Part shown: positions 37,797 through 46,694 of the stretch, in pieces
How the letters are laid out: every line of letters begins with the position of its first letter
Numbering within the stretch: position 1 is the stretch's first letter
Source of the DNA: Fulvivirga imtechensis AK7
GTDB taxonomy: Bacteria > Bacteroidota > Bacteroidia > Cytophagales > Cyclobacteriaceae
Reading direction: 5' to 3'
Length of the DNA: 64,000 nt
NCBI RefSeq assembly: GCF_000331535.1
Contig: NZ_AMZN01000070.1
Span: 1-64,000, forward strand
Translations under genes and position numbers: made by a program
The notes under the pieces: model-generated
The model's input: only the letters and a program-made list of their open reading frames with translations
What the model was told of the DNA's origin: nothing
Database searches by the model: none

Positions 37797-37847
37797 ACGG
37801 TTTTGTTCAGAATCGAACATATTGAGAGTACGGTTTTGTTCAGAATC
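37797..37847. promoter_or_regulatory. Pair of 18-bp direct repeats
   Basis: ACGGTTTTGTTCAGAATC occurs at 37797-37814 and exactly again at 37830-37847, spaced 33 bp start to start (about three helical turns). They lie between the terminator of precursor 2 and the small membrane protein at 37914. Same-face spacing of identical boxes suggests an operator for a regulator, perhaps the AraC-type output of the adjacent sensor, but no such link is proven. Confidence 0.45.
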
Positions 37848-37913
37848 CGTAACAAAATAGCTCAAATACAATAGAAAAACAGATGGTATCAATTTTGCGA
37901 AGAGAACAACGCT

Positions 37914-38144
37914 ATGAAATGGGTTAACAGAAGAACACTGACAGTCATTATTGGAGTAATAGTTGCTATCATTATTATCATTACTTCTACCTCAATGACG
38001 CATCCTGTTACTCCTGCTCCCGGCCCCAATAGTTCGTCTGTTGATATGGATGAAGTCCATGATTTACGCGCCAGGAAGATCGATAACCTTCTGCTGCCCT
38101 TACCAAAATTAGTCGATGTTCTATATCAGCAAATAAAAAAATAG
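37914..38144 (+). CDS. Small membrane protein of unknown function
   Basis: A 76-residue protein: basic start (MKWVNRRTLT), one strongly hydrophobic helix (about 10-26) and a Pro/Ser-rich then charged tail that probably lies outside. It follows the direct repeats. No family recognised; the positive start and good codon content make a real gene more likely than not. Given the precursor neighbours, an immunity-like role is possible but only speculation. Confidence 0.5.
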   Translation: MKWVNRRTLTVIIGVIVAIIIIITSTSMTHPVTPAPGPNSSSVDMDEVHDLRARKIDNLLLPLPKLVDVLYQQIKK

Positions 38145-38287
38145 CCAACTAACGAGAAAAATCTTTTCTCGAATTCTATTTGAATTCTTATCGTCTGGTG
38201 CTAAGCAAAATCGACTCCTGGCATACATTTTGAGCGATTTTGAACGTTAATCAACAATAAATCTAAAATGTAAAAGAAAGGAACGGC

Positions 38288-41200
38288 ATGAAGGTCCTGC
38301 AGTCTCTGATGCTATTTGTCCTATGCTTCACATCACTTGAAGTAACAGCCCAGTATTTTGGAAGGAATAAACCAAAATATGACAAGTTTAATTTCGATGT
38401 AGTTAAAACTCCTCATTTCGATATTTACCACTACTTTGACAATCCATCTCTGGTATATCAACTATCTGAAATATCCGAGAGCTGGTACAAAATGCATCAG
38501 GAGGTGCTGAAAGATACCTTACAGCCCCATAACCCCATACTTTTATACCGTAACCATGCTGATTTTCAACAAACCAATGCCATATCTTCCGCGCCTGGTA
38601 TTGGAACAGGCGGTGTCACGGAGGCTTTTAAAAACAGGGTGATTATGCCGGTGACGGAATCGAATGCCCAAACCGACCACGTCCTGGGTCATGAACTTGT
38701 CCACGCCTTTCAATACAATATGATCATTCGTAGTGATGATCCGGAAATAAATATCAGAAGTCTTGCCAATATACCGCTATGGATGGTAGAAGGCATGGCT
38801 GAATACATGTCAATAGGTAGCAAGGACCCACACACCGCAATGTGGATGAGAGATGCCGTTATTAATAATGATATTCCCTCTATCAGGGACCTTACCATTT
38901 CCAATAAATACTTCCCTTATAGGTATGGTCAGGCATTTTGGGCCTTTCTCGCCAATACTTGGGGTGATACTATCATCAAACCGGTATTTATTGAGACGGC
39001 ACGGCTGGGATACGAAGCAGGTATTCAAAAAGTATTCAACTTCGACCATGCAACCCTTTCTGAAATGTGGAAGCAAAGCCTCAAAGATTATTATCTAAAA
39101 TATAAGGAAGAAAATAACGGTCCGCTTATCGGCCATAGGATACTATCGGAAAAAACCGCTGGAAGAATAAATATTTCTCCTGCTGTAAGCCCGAATGGGC
39201 AATATCTTGCCTTTCTTTCAGAGAAGGACCTCTTTACTATTGATCTTTTTCTTGCAGATGCTCGTACCGGAGAGATCATAAGAAAGCTGACCACCACTTC
39301 CCAAGCAAGCCATATAGATGCCATTAGCTTTTTAGAATCCGCCGGAGCATGGTCTCCTGACAGCAGACAGTTTGCATATGTTGTGTTCGACAACGGAAAA
39401 AATCAAATTGTGATCACCGATGTAGCCAGCAGCAAGATCGTAAAAAAATTTGCGGTGCCCGGTGTACCCGCTCTGAACAACATCACCTGGTCTCCTAAGG
39501 GTGACAAACTGGCATTTACAGGCCTGGTCAATGGACAGAGTGACCTGTACGTGTACCACTTTCAAAACGGCAAGGTAGACCAGATCACCAACGATTATTA
39601 TTCTGACATACAGCCCTCCTGGCTGCACGACAACGAATCTATTCTTTTTACTACCGACAGGAAAAGGACACCAACTAATAAGTATACCTATGGTAGCTAC
39701 CAACTGGCTTTTATAAATACTTCCAATAAAGAAGTTCAAGTGGTCAATCTTTTCCCTGGGGCCGATAATTTCAATCCTGTTGTTTCTCCCGATGGAGAGT
39801 CCATCTACTTTGTATCAAACCGTGATGGTTTCAGGAACCTGTATAAGTATGAAGTAGCCAACGATAAGGTGTACCGGCTCACTAATTATTTCACCGGCAT
39901 AAGCGGAATAACTCCGTCAGCTCCTGTACTGAGCATTGCACGTGAGAAGGACCTGTTGGCTTATGTGTACTACAGCAAAGGCCAATATGCGATATTTTCT
40001 GCCCCTCTGGGAAATTTTATTAAAAAAGAAGTAAATCCACAGGCGGTTGAAATGTCTGCGGCTTACCTGCCTCCGTACAATCCTGCAAAACTGGATATAG
40101 TAGACCAAAATCTGCAGAAGCGATTCGCTATGAGGGATTCCATGGATGTTACCATCAAACAGGTGCCTTATAAACCAAAATTTCAGTTGGACTATATCGG
40201 CAGTACCGGTGTGGGTATTACCACGAGTCGTTTCGGCACAGGCATGGCCGGGGGCGTAGATGCTATATTTAGCGACATACTGGGTGACAAACAGCTCTAT
40301 ACGTCACTGGCACTTAACGGAGAAGTATATGACTTTGGTGGACAGGTGGTTTTCCTCAATCGGGAAAGACGATTGCAATGGGCATTTGGCGCATCACATA
40401 TCCCCTACCGCTATGGATGGTATACTCTCGAGCAAGATTCGCTGATTATCCAGGGAGATACCGTGCAGGTTGAAAATCTCGCTATCAACATCAGGCGGAT
40501 TTTTGAGCAGGAGTTGAGTGGCTTCCTATTCTACCCTATTTCCAAAACCAAACGGCTCGAGTTTCAGGGTAGTCATGCATGGTACAGCAACAGACTGGAC
40601 AGGATCAATAACTATTACTACCGAGGCTACAGGGTGGGAGAAAAGCAGGAGAAAGACCTGCCGGCACCATCAGGATATACCATCCAGAGAGTAAATGCAG
40701 CGCTGGTAAGCGATAATTCCTATTTCGGACTCACAGCGCCACTGAAAGGGCACCGCTACCGCCTGCAAGGTGAGCAGTTTTTTGGAAAACTGGAGATATT
40801 TACCACACTGGCAGATTATCGAAAGTATGTCTTTGTAAAGCCGTTTGCTGTAGCCTTTCGAGGTTATCATTATGCTCGCTACGGTCGTGATGCCAATAGC
40901 GATCTTTTACCTCCTATCTTTCTTGGAGCGCCCGGGGTAATTCGGGGCTATTCAACCAATACCTTTTATGATCCCGGAAGTGATAATCTGAACATCAATG
41001 ACCTGCTGGGAAGCCGCGTGGTGGTAGGAAATTTGGAAATTCGCCTGCCCTTCACAGGCCCCAGGCAAATTGCTATGATTGAATCCAGGGTACTATTTAC
41101 TGACCTGAACCTGTTTTTTGATGCAGGATATGCCTGGAATGAGCATAGCACCTCCAACTTTGGAGAGGGAAATATTACCGAGGTAGAGGATAGAAAACCC

Positions 41201-41332
41201 ATTTTTAGCACCGGTTTCTCATTAAGACTTAATCTATTCGGAGCGATGGTAATAGAACCGTATTATGCATTCCCGCTGAGTAGAGAAAACATCCGGGGGG
41301 AATTTGGCATTAATTTTCTTCCGGGTTGGTAG
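38288..41332 (+). CDS. Metalloprotease-like / beta-propeller / Omp85-like barrel fusion protein
   Basis: A 1014-residue envelope protein in three parts. After a signal peptide (about 1-21) an N-terminal domain carries the zinc motif HELVH (residues 135-139) and WMVEGMAEY with E168, a gluzincin-type HEXXH plus Glu arrangement. Residues about 285-560 are TolB/PD40-type propeller blades (SPNGQYLAFLSEKD, WSPDSRQFAYV, SPKGDKLAF, SPDGESIYFVSNRDG). The C-terminal part (about 640-1014) resembles a BamA/TamA-like outer-membrane barrel: IFLGAPGVIRGYS (about 875) and GSRVVVGNLEIRLPF, ending in aromatic YYAFPLS and FGINFLPGW. The protease half could act on a periplasmic or surface substrate. This multi-domain form is known in Bacteroidota but poorly understood. 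Confidence 0.88.
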   Translation: MKVLQSLMLFVLCFTSLEVTAQYFGRNKPKYDKFNFDVVKTPHFDIYHYFDNPSLVYQLSEISESWYKMHQEVLKDTLQPHNPILLYRNHADFQQTNAISSAPGIGTGGVTEAFKNRVIMPVTESNAQTDHVLGHELVHAFQYNMIIRSDDPEINIRSLANIPLWMVEGMAEYMSIGSKDPHTAMWMRDAVINNDIPSIRDLTISNKYFPYRYGQAFWAFLANTWGDTIIKPVFIETARLGYEAGIQKVFNFDHATLSEMWKQSLKDYYLKYKEENNGPLIGHRILSEKTAGRINISPAVSPNGQYLAFLSEKDLFTIDLFLADARTGEIIRKLTTTSQASHIDAISFLESAGAWSPDSRQFAYVVFDNGKNQIVITDVASSKIVKKFAVPGVPALNNITWSPKGDKLAFTGLVNGQSDLYVYHFQNGKVDQITNDYYSDIQPSWLHDNESILFTTDRKRTPTNKYTYGSYQLAFINTSNKEVQVVNLFPGADNFNPVVSPDGESIYFVSNRDGFRNLYKYEVANDKVYRLTNYFTGISGITPSAPVLSIAREKDLLAYVYYSKGQYAIFSAPLGNFIKKEVNPQAVEMSAAYLPPYNPAKLDIVDQNLQKRFAMRDSMDVTIKQVPYKPKFQLDYIGSTGVGITTSRFGTGMAGGVDAIFSDILGDKQLYTSLALNGEVYDFGGQVVFLNRERRLQWAFGASHIPYRYGWYTLEQDSLIIQGDTVQVENLAINIRRIFEQELSGFLFYPISKTKRLEFQGSHAWYSNRLDRINNYYYRGYRVGEKQEKDLPAPSGYTIQRVNAALVSDNSYFGLTAPLKGHRYRLQGEQFFGKLEIFTTLADYRKYVFVKPFAVAFRGYHYARYGRDANSDLLPPIFLGAPGVIRGYSTNTFYDPGSDNLNINDLLGSRVVVGNLEIRLPFTGPRQIAMIESRVLFTDLNLFFDAGYAWNEHSTSNFGEGNITEVEDRKPIFSTGFSLRLNLFGAMVIEPYYAFPLSRENIRGEFGINFLPGW

Positions 41333-41834
41333 AGTTTACATCTGAAAAATTTCCTTTATGAAGAATAATGTCTCGTTCGGCTTTAGACAGCCGTATGTCA
41401 CTTACATATTTTTGTGGTGTGGGCCGGTTTAATGACATCAGAAACAGAAGCAATACATAACCAACAATAAAAATTGCGGAAGTGGTAAGATACAGCCCGC
41501 CTACCAAAATGACAGAAGCAAGCTCAATGAACACATAAAACAAGATGCTGTTCTTAAAATATAACGAAAGGCGTTCCTGCAGGAAGTGCTGACTATTTAC
41601 AACTAATAGCTGCTTTTTGAACCAATAATATGCTCCTGCCACTATCATCGCTGCAACGACTGGTAAAAGGTAACGTAATATGTCTACCAATCCCCCATGT
41701 GTTAAAACAGGTTCCAGCGCTCTGTGCCTGATTTCCAAAAACAGATATACGAAAACCGCCAGTGGCAAAGCCAGCATGGCATGAAAAATAAAACCCAGCT
41801 TATTGTGGAAATCTTCGGATGTTTTGAAGGTCAT
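41310..41834 (-). CDS. Integral membrane protein of unknown function
   Basis: A 174-residue protein from ATG at 41834 (MTFKTSEDFHNKLG) with four predicted membrane helices (about 13-35, 50-70, 95-115, 115-135) and a charged C-terminal tail containing DIRLSKAERDIILHK. Its 3' end overlaps the end of the barrel gene by 23 bp, and it diverges from the TetR gene. I do not recognise a family; a membrane enzyme or transporter subunit is not supported. Confidence 0.6.
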   Translation of the reverse strand: MTFKTSEDFHNKLGFIFHAMLALPLAVFVYLFLEIRHRALEPVLTHGGLVDILRYLLPVVAAMIVAGAYYWFKKQLLVVNSQHFLQERLSLYFKNSILFYVFIELASVILVGGLYLTTSAIFIVGYVLLLFLMSLNRPTPQKYVSDIRLSKAERDIILHKGNFSDVNSTNPEEN

Positions 41835-41890
41835 CTTATACAATTTAGAGCCAAAACTAAGAAAATACTTCCTTTGAAAGCAATAATCAT

Positions 41891-41898
41891 TATTTTTG
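41891..41898 (+). promoter_or_regulatory. Candidate -7 box of the tetR-paa operon
   Basis: TATTTTTG matches TAnnTTTG. It ends 5 bp before the ATG at 41904, so transcription would begin at or inside the start codon and the mRNA would be nearly leaderless, or the true start is downstream. No clear -33 TTTG was found. Confidence 0.3.
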
Positions 41899-41903
41899 TA
41901 AAG

Positions 41904-42488
41904 ATGGTTGGTGTGGAAAATTTAAGCCGAAAAGAACAGGTAATCAGAGCTGCATCGGAGCTTTTTAAAGAAAAAGGCTACGCAGCTACCTCTATGCGCG
42001 ATCTGGCCCATGCATTAGGGATTGAAGCTGCCAGCCTGTATTCGCATATCAAATCGAAAGAGGAGATACTTCAGGCGCTTTGCTTTGAAATGGCCAAGCG
42101 CTTCAGGCGATCACTCGAAGAGGTAGAGTCTGCGGATATCAACTTTAGCGAAAAGTTGAGAAGGGGTATCCTCGGGCACATCAGGGTAATGGCTGAGGAG
42201 CTTACTGCTTCTGCTGTATTCATGAATGAACACCGGCACCTGAGCCAGCCATACCTCAGGGATTTCCTGCTCATGAGGATTAATTATATCAACAGATTTA
42301 AAAAGATCATAGAAAGTGGTATCGCTGCAGGTGAATTTAAGAAAGTAGATACCAAGCTGGCTGTGATGACATTGTTTTCATCACTTAACTGGATGCCACT
42401 TTGGTACGACCCATCCGGGATGATCAACCCGAATCAGTTGGGAAATCAACTGGCGGATATGCTTATTGATGGGTTAAAAACCAAATAA
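41904..42488 (+). CDS. TetR-family regulator upstream of the paa genes
   Basis: A 194-residue repressor-like protein. The N-terminal helix-turn-helix (RKEQVIRAASELFKEKGYAATSMRDLAHALGIEAASLYSHIKSKEEILQ) is classic TetR; the C-terminal domain binds an unknown ligand. It reads in the same direction as paaA, 44 bp ahead of it, so it probably controls phenylacetyl-CoA metabolism, perhaps with phenylacetyl-CoA as ligand (inference from location). I chose the ATG at 41904 since the longer frame to 41724 adds residues antisense to the neighbouring membrane protein gene. Confidence 0.88.
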   Translation: MVGVENLSRKEQVIRAASELFKEKGYAATSMRDLAHALGIEAASLYSHIKSKEEILQALCFEMAKRFRRSLEEVESADINFSEKLRRGILGHIRVMAEELTASAVFMNEHRHLSQPYLRDFLLMRINYINRFKKIIESGIAAGEFKKVDTKLAVMTLFSSLNWMPLWYDPSGMINPNQLGNQLADMLIDGLKTK

Positions 42489-42532
42489 GAAAATATTTTG
42501 TTGTAAACTTAAGGCAATAAAAAACTAAAAAT

Positions 42533-43519
42533 ATGTACGGAGGCGGAAATACATTTGAATCAGTCAAATTTGAAGGACTTGAAAACGAAGATCCTCAGAA
42601 ACTGGCTGAATTCGAAGCACGCATAGAAAGAGGTGAGAAAATTGAGCCACACGACTGGATGCCTCAGCTCTACCGAAAGCAATTGATAAGAATGATCGAG
42701 CAGCATGCTCACAGTGAGATCATTGGCGCGCTACCGGAAGGAACCTGGATCACCCGTGCGCCCGGCTTTAAACGTAAGCTCGCCCTGATGGCTAAGGTAC
42801 AGGATGAAGTGGGACATGCACAGTTGCTATATAGCGCTGCTGAAACCTTAGGAAAATCAAGAGAGCAGATGATCGATGACCTGATAGAAGGGAAATCGAA
42901 ATATTCGAATATATTTAACTACCCTGCCTTTACCTGGGCAGACTCCTGTTTTATTTCTTGGCTGGTAGATGCAGGTGCTATCGTTAACCAAATGGCTAAC
43001 GCCAGAGGAAGCTACGGCCCGTACTGTCGCGCCCTTGAAAGGATCTGTGCTGAGGAATCATTCCACCTGAAGTACGGCCACCACTGTGTGATCCACATGG
43101 CTACAGGCACTCCAAAGCAGAGGCAGATGATGCAGGAAGCTATTGACAGATGGTGGGGACCTATGATGCACTTCTTCGGACCGCCCGATAAAGTATCCGT
43201 GCATACCGAAGTACTAATGAGATGGAAGGTAAAAATGGCCTCTAATGATGACTGCCGAAATCAATTCCTTGACATGTATGTGCCAAAGATCTGGGAATTA
43301 GGCTTAACTATACCTGATCCAAACCTGAGAAAAAACCCTGAAACCAAAAAATGGGAATATACCGAACCGGATTGGGATGAGTTTAAAAGAGTGATCAATG
43401 GTGACGGGCCATGCAACAAAGAAAGGCTTGCTGTGAGAAGAGTAGCTGAAGAAAGAGGCAAATGGGTACGTCAGGCGCTGCTTCGGCCTAAAACGGAGTA
43501 TGTCACGCCTTTGGCATAA
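42533..43519 (+). CDS. paaA: 1,2-phenylacetyl-CoA epoxidase subunit PaaA
   Basis: A 328-residue catalytic subunit of the multicomponent phenylacetyl-CoA monooxygenase, which turns phenylacetyl-CoA into the ring-1,2-epoxide. Di-iron ligands are in [15 protein letters not shown] (about 54-68), [14 protein letters not shown] (about 84-97), and [15 protein letters not shown] (about 169-183), a ferritin-like four-helix pattern. Length and the C-terminal [13 protein letters not shown] are as expected. A terminator and a GC-rich inverted repeat separate it from paaB. Confidence 0.96.
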   Translation: MYGGGNTFESVKFEGLENEDPQKLAEFEARIERGEKIEPHDWMPQLYRKQLIRMIEQHAHSEIIGALPEGTWITRAPGFKRKLALMAKVQDEVGHAQLLYSAAETLGKSREQMIDDLIEGKSKYSNIFNYPAFTWADSCFISWLVDAGAIVNQMANARGSYGPYCRALERICAEESFHLKYGHHCVIHMATGTPKQRQMMQEAIDRWWGPMMHFFGPPDKVSVHTEVLMRWKVKMASNDDCRNQFLDMYVPKIWELGLTIPDPNLRKNPETKKWEYTEPDWDEFKRVINGDGPCNKERLAVRRVAEERGKWVRQALLRPKTEYVTPLA

Positions 43520-43540
43520 GACATAAGCTAATGACATAAT

Positions 43541-43567
43541 AAGGCCGCTTTTTAAAGTGGCCTTTTT
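43541..43567 (+). terminator. Terminator between paaA and paaB
   Basis: AAGGCCGCTTT (43541-43551) pairs with AAAGTGGCCTT (43554-43564 region), followed by T-rich sequence. Partial read-through is expected if paaABCD is one operon; otherwise paaB has its own promoter. Confidence 0.75.
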
Positions 43568-43587
43568 GTTTCTTGGGGAGGAATCCA

Positions 43588-43627
43588 CCCCTGCCCCTTC
43601 CAGGAGTTCCCGGGAGGGGGCAGGGGG
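43588..43627. repeat. GC-rich inverted repeat within the paa operon
   Basis: CCCCTGCCCCTTCC (43588-43601) pairs with GGGAGGGGGCAGGGG (43612-43626), nearly perfect, in a neutral-GC region. It resembles dispersed palindromic repeats of Bacteroidota genomes rather than a terminator. Confidence 0.6.
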
Positions 43628-43769
43628 TAAAGTCTCCACGCCTCACCGCCAAACCGCATACTTCTAATACTAAAAAGACAAGAAAATACAATAACCGGAA
43701 ACGATTGCATAAGCGGCAATAAAGTGGCATCTTTGGGGGTGTCATTTTATTGCTTTTTATAAAGAATAC

Positions 43770-44396
43770 ATGGAATCATTAGACCCGCGAGTCAACAGAC
43801 TCAACATGAAAGGTTTTGAGGGTGACCTGACACGAAAAGTGCCCCTCGATCAATTCGGCACTTTCGAGGTATTTGTGCAGATGAAAGAGGGGAAACCCTA
43901 TCAGCATGAAGGTATTGTACATGCCCCGAACAATGAAATGGCTTTTGTATTTGCCAAAGAGCAGTTTAGCAGACGCATGACATGCACCGGTATCTTTGTA
44001 GTGGAAACCCGCAATGTATTTGTTACGCAATTCACAGAAGGCGAAGACACCGTTTACAACTATGTACCAGACGAATTCCCTCAGCAGGGGGAAAAAGAGC
44101 AGTACGAGTTCTTCCACCTGATGAAAAGAGGCAAACAGCATGAGCATGTGGGTGCTGTTGAAGCAAAAAATCCTCAGGAGGCGCTGGCTTTGGCCAAACC
44201 TGCTTTTATTAATGAAAAACCGGTATTCAACGTATGGGTGATCAAAACGAAAGACATTTTGTTTACCTCTGAAGAAGACAAGATCATCTGGGATACGCTA
44301 CCGGAGAAAAAATTCCGCGAAGCGTCAGATTATAAAGCTGGTGATAAACTAAAAGCTTTCAAAGAAAATAAAGCCGCTCAAAACCAAGAGAAATGA
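43770..44396 (+). CDS. paaB: Phenylacetyl-CoA epoxidase subunit PaaB, duplicated domain
   Basis: A 208-residue structural subunit of the PaaABCE monooxygenase, about twice the usual 95. The first PaaB-like domain is FGTFEVFVQMKEGKPYQHEG ... GIFVVETRNVFVT (about 28-90); a second, weaker copy QYEFFHLMKRGKQHEHVG ... NVWVIKTKDILFT (about 110-172) has the same pattern of beta strand, charged loop, EAL(A)xxxAK helix and V(V/I)xTxxxxFT strand. The gene overlaps paaC by 4 bp (ATGA), so translation is coupled. Confidence 0.92.
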   Translation: MESLDPRVNRLNMKGFEGDLTRKVPLDQFGTFEVFVQMKEGKPYQHEGIVHAPNNEMAFVFAKEQFSRRMTCTGIFVVETRNVFVTQFTEGEDTVYNYVPDEFPQQGEKEQYEFFHLMKRGKQHEHVGAVEAKNPQEALALAKPAFINEKPVFNVWVIKTKDILFTSEEDKIIWDTLPEKKFREASDYKAGDKLKAFKENKAAQNQEK

Positions 44397-45148
44397 ACGA
44401 GACTGCATTAAAGGAACTTTTATATAAAGTAGCTGACGACCAACTGATCATCGGGCATAGAAACTCCGAATGGACTGGTATGGGACCTCTGCTGGAGGAA
44501 GATATTGCATTTTCTTCCATGGCACAGGATAAAGTGGGACAAAGCCAGGCATTGTATCAACTGCTACACGAGCTTGGAGAAAAACAGCCAGATACTATTG
44601 CCTTTACACGCAACGCTGATCAGTTCCACAACTGCCAACTGGTAGAGCTGCCTAATGGCGAATATGACTTCAGTCTGATCCGCCATTTCCTTTTTGATAC
44701 AGCAGAAGCTATCCGTTTCGATATGCTGACTACCTCTTCTTATACTCCGTTGGCTCAATTGGCAAAAAAGATACAGGGGGAGCTAAGGTACCATACCATG
44801 CATGCCAATACCTGGATCAAACAGTTGGGCTCTGCAACCGAAGAAAGCATCAGCCGACTCCAATCTTCTTTAGATAAAGCGCTGCCATATGCACTGGGTA
44901 TTTTTGAACCCTCACCTTATGAGCAGGAGTTGATCGCAGAAGGAATTTTTGCCGGAGAAGAGGCCTTGAAAGCAAAATGGACCGAGAAAGTAACTGAGGT
45001 CCTTAGCCAGACACGGCTTGAAATAGGCGATCTGTCTGCCATAGATCCAAAATTCGGAGGCCGGCAGGGTAAGCACACAGAGCATCTGCAACCATTGCTG
45101 GATGAAATGTCAGAAGTATTTCGAATAGACCCGGCTGCGGAGTGGTGA
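44393..45148 (+). CDS. paaC: Phenylacetyl-CoA epoxidase subunit PaaC
   Basis: A 251-residue structural subunit, ferritin-like, that pairs with PaaA without binding a full di-iron centre. Seen: LIIGHRNSEWTGMGPLLEEDIAFSSMAQDKVGQSQALY (about 18-55) and the helical LRYHTMHANTWIKQLG segment (about 130-145), typical of PaaC. Its start overlaps paaB, and paaD follows after 37 bp. Confidence 0.93.
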   Translation: MNETALKELLYKVADDQLIIGHRNSEWTGMGPLLEEDIAFSSMAQDKVGQSQALYQLLHELGEKQPDTIAFTRNADQFHNCQLVELPNGEYDFSLIRHFLFDTAEAIRFDMLTTSSYTPLAQLAKKIQGELRYHTMHANTWIKQLGSATEESISRLQSSLDKALPYALGIFEPSPYEQELIAEGIFAGEEALKAKWTEKVTEVLSQTRLEIGDLSAIDPKFGGRQGKHTEHLQPLLDEMSEVFRIDPAAEW

Positions 45149-45185
45149 TTGAACTTCGGGAGAGCGCTTTCTGTTAAGCATGTGA

Positions 45186-45668
45186 ATGGAGATTACTGAG
45201 AAAAAAATATTAGAGTGGCTCGAGGAGGTGAAGGACCCGGAGATACCTGTATTATCACTAGTAGACCTGGGGGTGATCACCGGAATCGATATCAACGAAC
45301 ACAGGGTAAGGGTGACTATGACTCCTACCTTTGTGGGATGTCCGGCTATCGATTATATGAAGCAGGATATTATCGATGTTCTCAACAGCTATGGCATTGA
45401 TCATGTGGACGTAGTGGTGTCTTTCGAGAAGTCATGGAATTCCAATATGATCACCGAAAAAGGGAGAAAAGCACTGAAAGATTTCGGCCTGGCTCCTCCC
45501 CCCAAGCACAACCTCATTGTCGACATAGATATCCTTGAACATATTGAATGCCCCAACTGCGGCAGCACAAACACTATTCTAAAAACACCATTCGGTCCCA
45601 CTGCCTGCAGGTCTATCCACCACTGCAGCGATTGTAAGGAGACTTTTGAGCAGTTTAAACCGGTCTAG
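45186..45668 (+). CDS. paaD: Phenylacetate degradation protein PaaD
   Basis: A 160-residue MIP18-fold (DUF59) protein, thought to help assemble the metal centre of the PaaABCE complex. The N-terminal part has LEEVKDPEIPVLSLVDLGV and MTPTFVGCPAIDYM (about 47-60). The C-terminal zinc-ribbon-like part has ECPNCGS and HHCSDCKET (about 120-155), four cysteines. No paaE reductase follows in this window, so the electron-transfer partner must be elsewhere. Its stop overlaps that of the convergent outer-membrane protein gene by 4 bp. Confidence 0.94.
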   Translation: MEITEKKILEWLEEVKDPEIPVLSLVDLGVITGIDINEHRVRVTMTPTFVGCPAIDYMKQDIIDVLNSYGIDHVDVVVSFEKSWNSNMITEKGRKALKDFGLAPPPKHNLIVDIDILEHIECPNCGSTNTILKTPFGPTACRSIHHCSDCKETFEQFKPV

Positions 45669-46279
45669 AGGAAAAATTGAAGTCCGGCTTTAAAGTTAAA
45701 GGAAGAAATATCTACATCAGTGAAAAAATTCTCTTCATAATCAAGCTGGTACTTCTTGTAGAATAGAACTCCTTCTATTGCAACATGATCATTAATAAAA
45801 TAGGCTCCTCCAAGCCCTCCTGAAAACATACTCGTATTGCCTTTCGCCTTAGCTTCGATTACCTCTCCGACATCCGGTGAAAATATTGATCCTTCAGTAG
45901 TATTCCATCCAATGGTATAGCTGACTTCAGGAAAAATTGCCCACCGGCCTGAAGGAAAATAATAGCGTAGTTTGGGTCCGACTGAATAGGTTTTGCTCGC
46001 CTGGTCCTGCATAGAGTTAGAATTTTTACTGTAGCTAAAGGGTGTAACAACACCTAATGCCAAATTATCCGCTAAGAAATAAGATATGTCCGGATCAATA
46101 GAAAAAGTTAACTGTTTATGATCACTAACATTGGGTCCGTTTTGGGGTAACTCAGTTTTAGATTTTTCAAAACTAATATTTCCACCCACCATGAAATGTC
46201 CTTTCTCAAGTTGCGCAAAACCTTTAAAAGTTAGCACGAAAAATAAAATCAATACGCAATAAGCTTTAACAATTCTCAT
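45665..46279 (-). CDS. Outer-membrane beta-barrel protein
   Basis: A 204-residue protein with a signal peptide ending at GFAQ (about 22) and amphipathic strands with alternating aromatic and polar residues: FMVGGNISFEKSKT, KTYSVGPKLRYYFP, WAIFPEVSYTIGWNT, and the C-terminal ISSFNFKAGLQFFL ending in Phe-Leu, as for outer-membrane barrels of the OmpW/OmpX-like 8-strand kind. Ligand or function unknown. Confidence 0.8.
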   Translation of the reverse strand: MRIVKAYCVLILFFVLTFKGFAQLEKGHFMVGGNISFEKSKTELPQNGPNVSDHKQLTFSIDPDISYFLADNLALGVVTPFSYSKNSNSMQDQASKTYSVGPKLRYYFPSGRWAIFPEVSYTIGWNTTEGSIFSPDVGEVIEAKAKGNTSMFSGGLGGAYFINDHVAIEGVLFYKKYQLDYEENFFTDVDISSFNFKAGLQFFL

Positions 46280-46316
46280 CTTTAAATTTTTATAAAATCA
46301 ATTATAGCAAAAAGTA

Positions 46317-46682
46317 TTATAATCCGCCAAACATCTCCTCCATCCTCTTCCAATGCCCCTTTCTCATCCAATAGTGTAGCCTACTCCACCACCATACTCT
46401 CCATCGAAATATTATGGAGTTTCTTTTCTTCCAATTGCTGGTACACACTTCACCCAGCCATTTCTCATCAAAACCGGCCCATTCTCCAGCCACAGTGAGC
46501 AGGTTGGCTTGCAACGTTGGGAAGACTTCATAAAGATCAATTCGCTTAAGTTCTTTCAAGCTTAGGTCAGATGCTTTAAAAACAGAAAAGATCCATTCAT
46601 AATCTCGATCCTGAAGCTCTGTGTCCAGGTAAAATTCGGAAATGGCTAGCCAGATCTGGCTTCTGTTTTCGGGGGGTGACAT
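46317..46682 (-). CDS. Conserved hypothetical protein (DUF7079-like)
   Basis: A 121-residue protein. RSQIWLAISEFYLDTELQDRDYEWIFSVF and NLLTVAGEWAGFDEKWL are reminiscent of the DUF7079 family, cytoplasmic and of unknown function. The C-terminus is rich in Trp and Arg (FRWRVWWWSRLHYWMRK), an unusual stretch. It lies 12 bp after the lipoprotein gene upstream (46695-47528) and is likely co-transcribed. Confidence 0.6.
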   Translation of the reverse strand: MSPPENRSQIWLAISEFYLDTELQDRDYEWIFSVFKASDLSLKELKRIDLYEVFPTLQANLLTVAGEWAGFDEKWLGEVCTSNWKKRNSIIFRWRVWWWSRLHYWMRKGHWKRMEEMFGGL

Positions 46683-46694
46683 CTTTATGAGGGT

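Noticed and set aside
32130-38150. LanB/LanC/LanT or radical-SAM maturation genes beside the precursors
   Set aside because: I read both strands around all three precursors and found none; the neighbours are glycosyltransferase, sensor kinase, small membrane protein and barrel genes.
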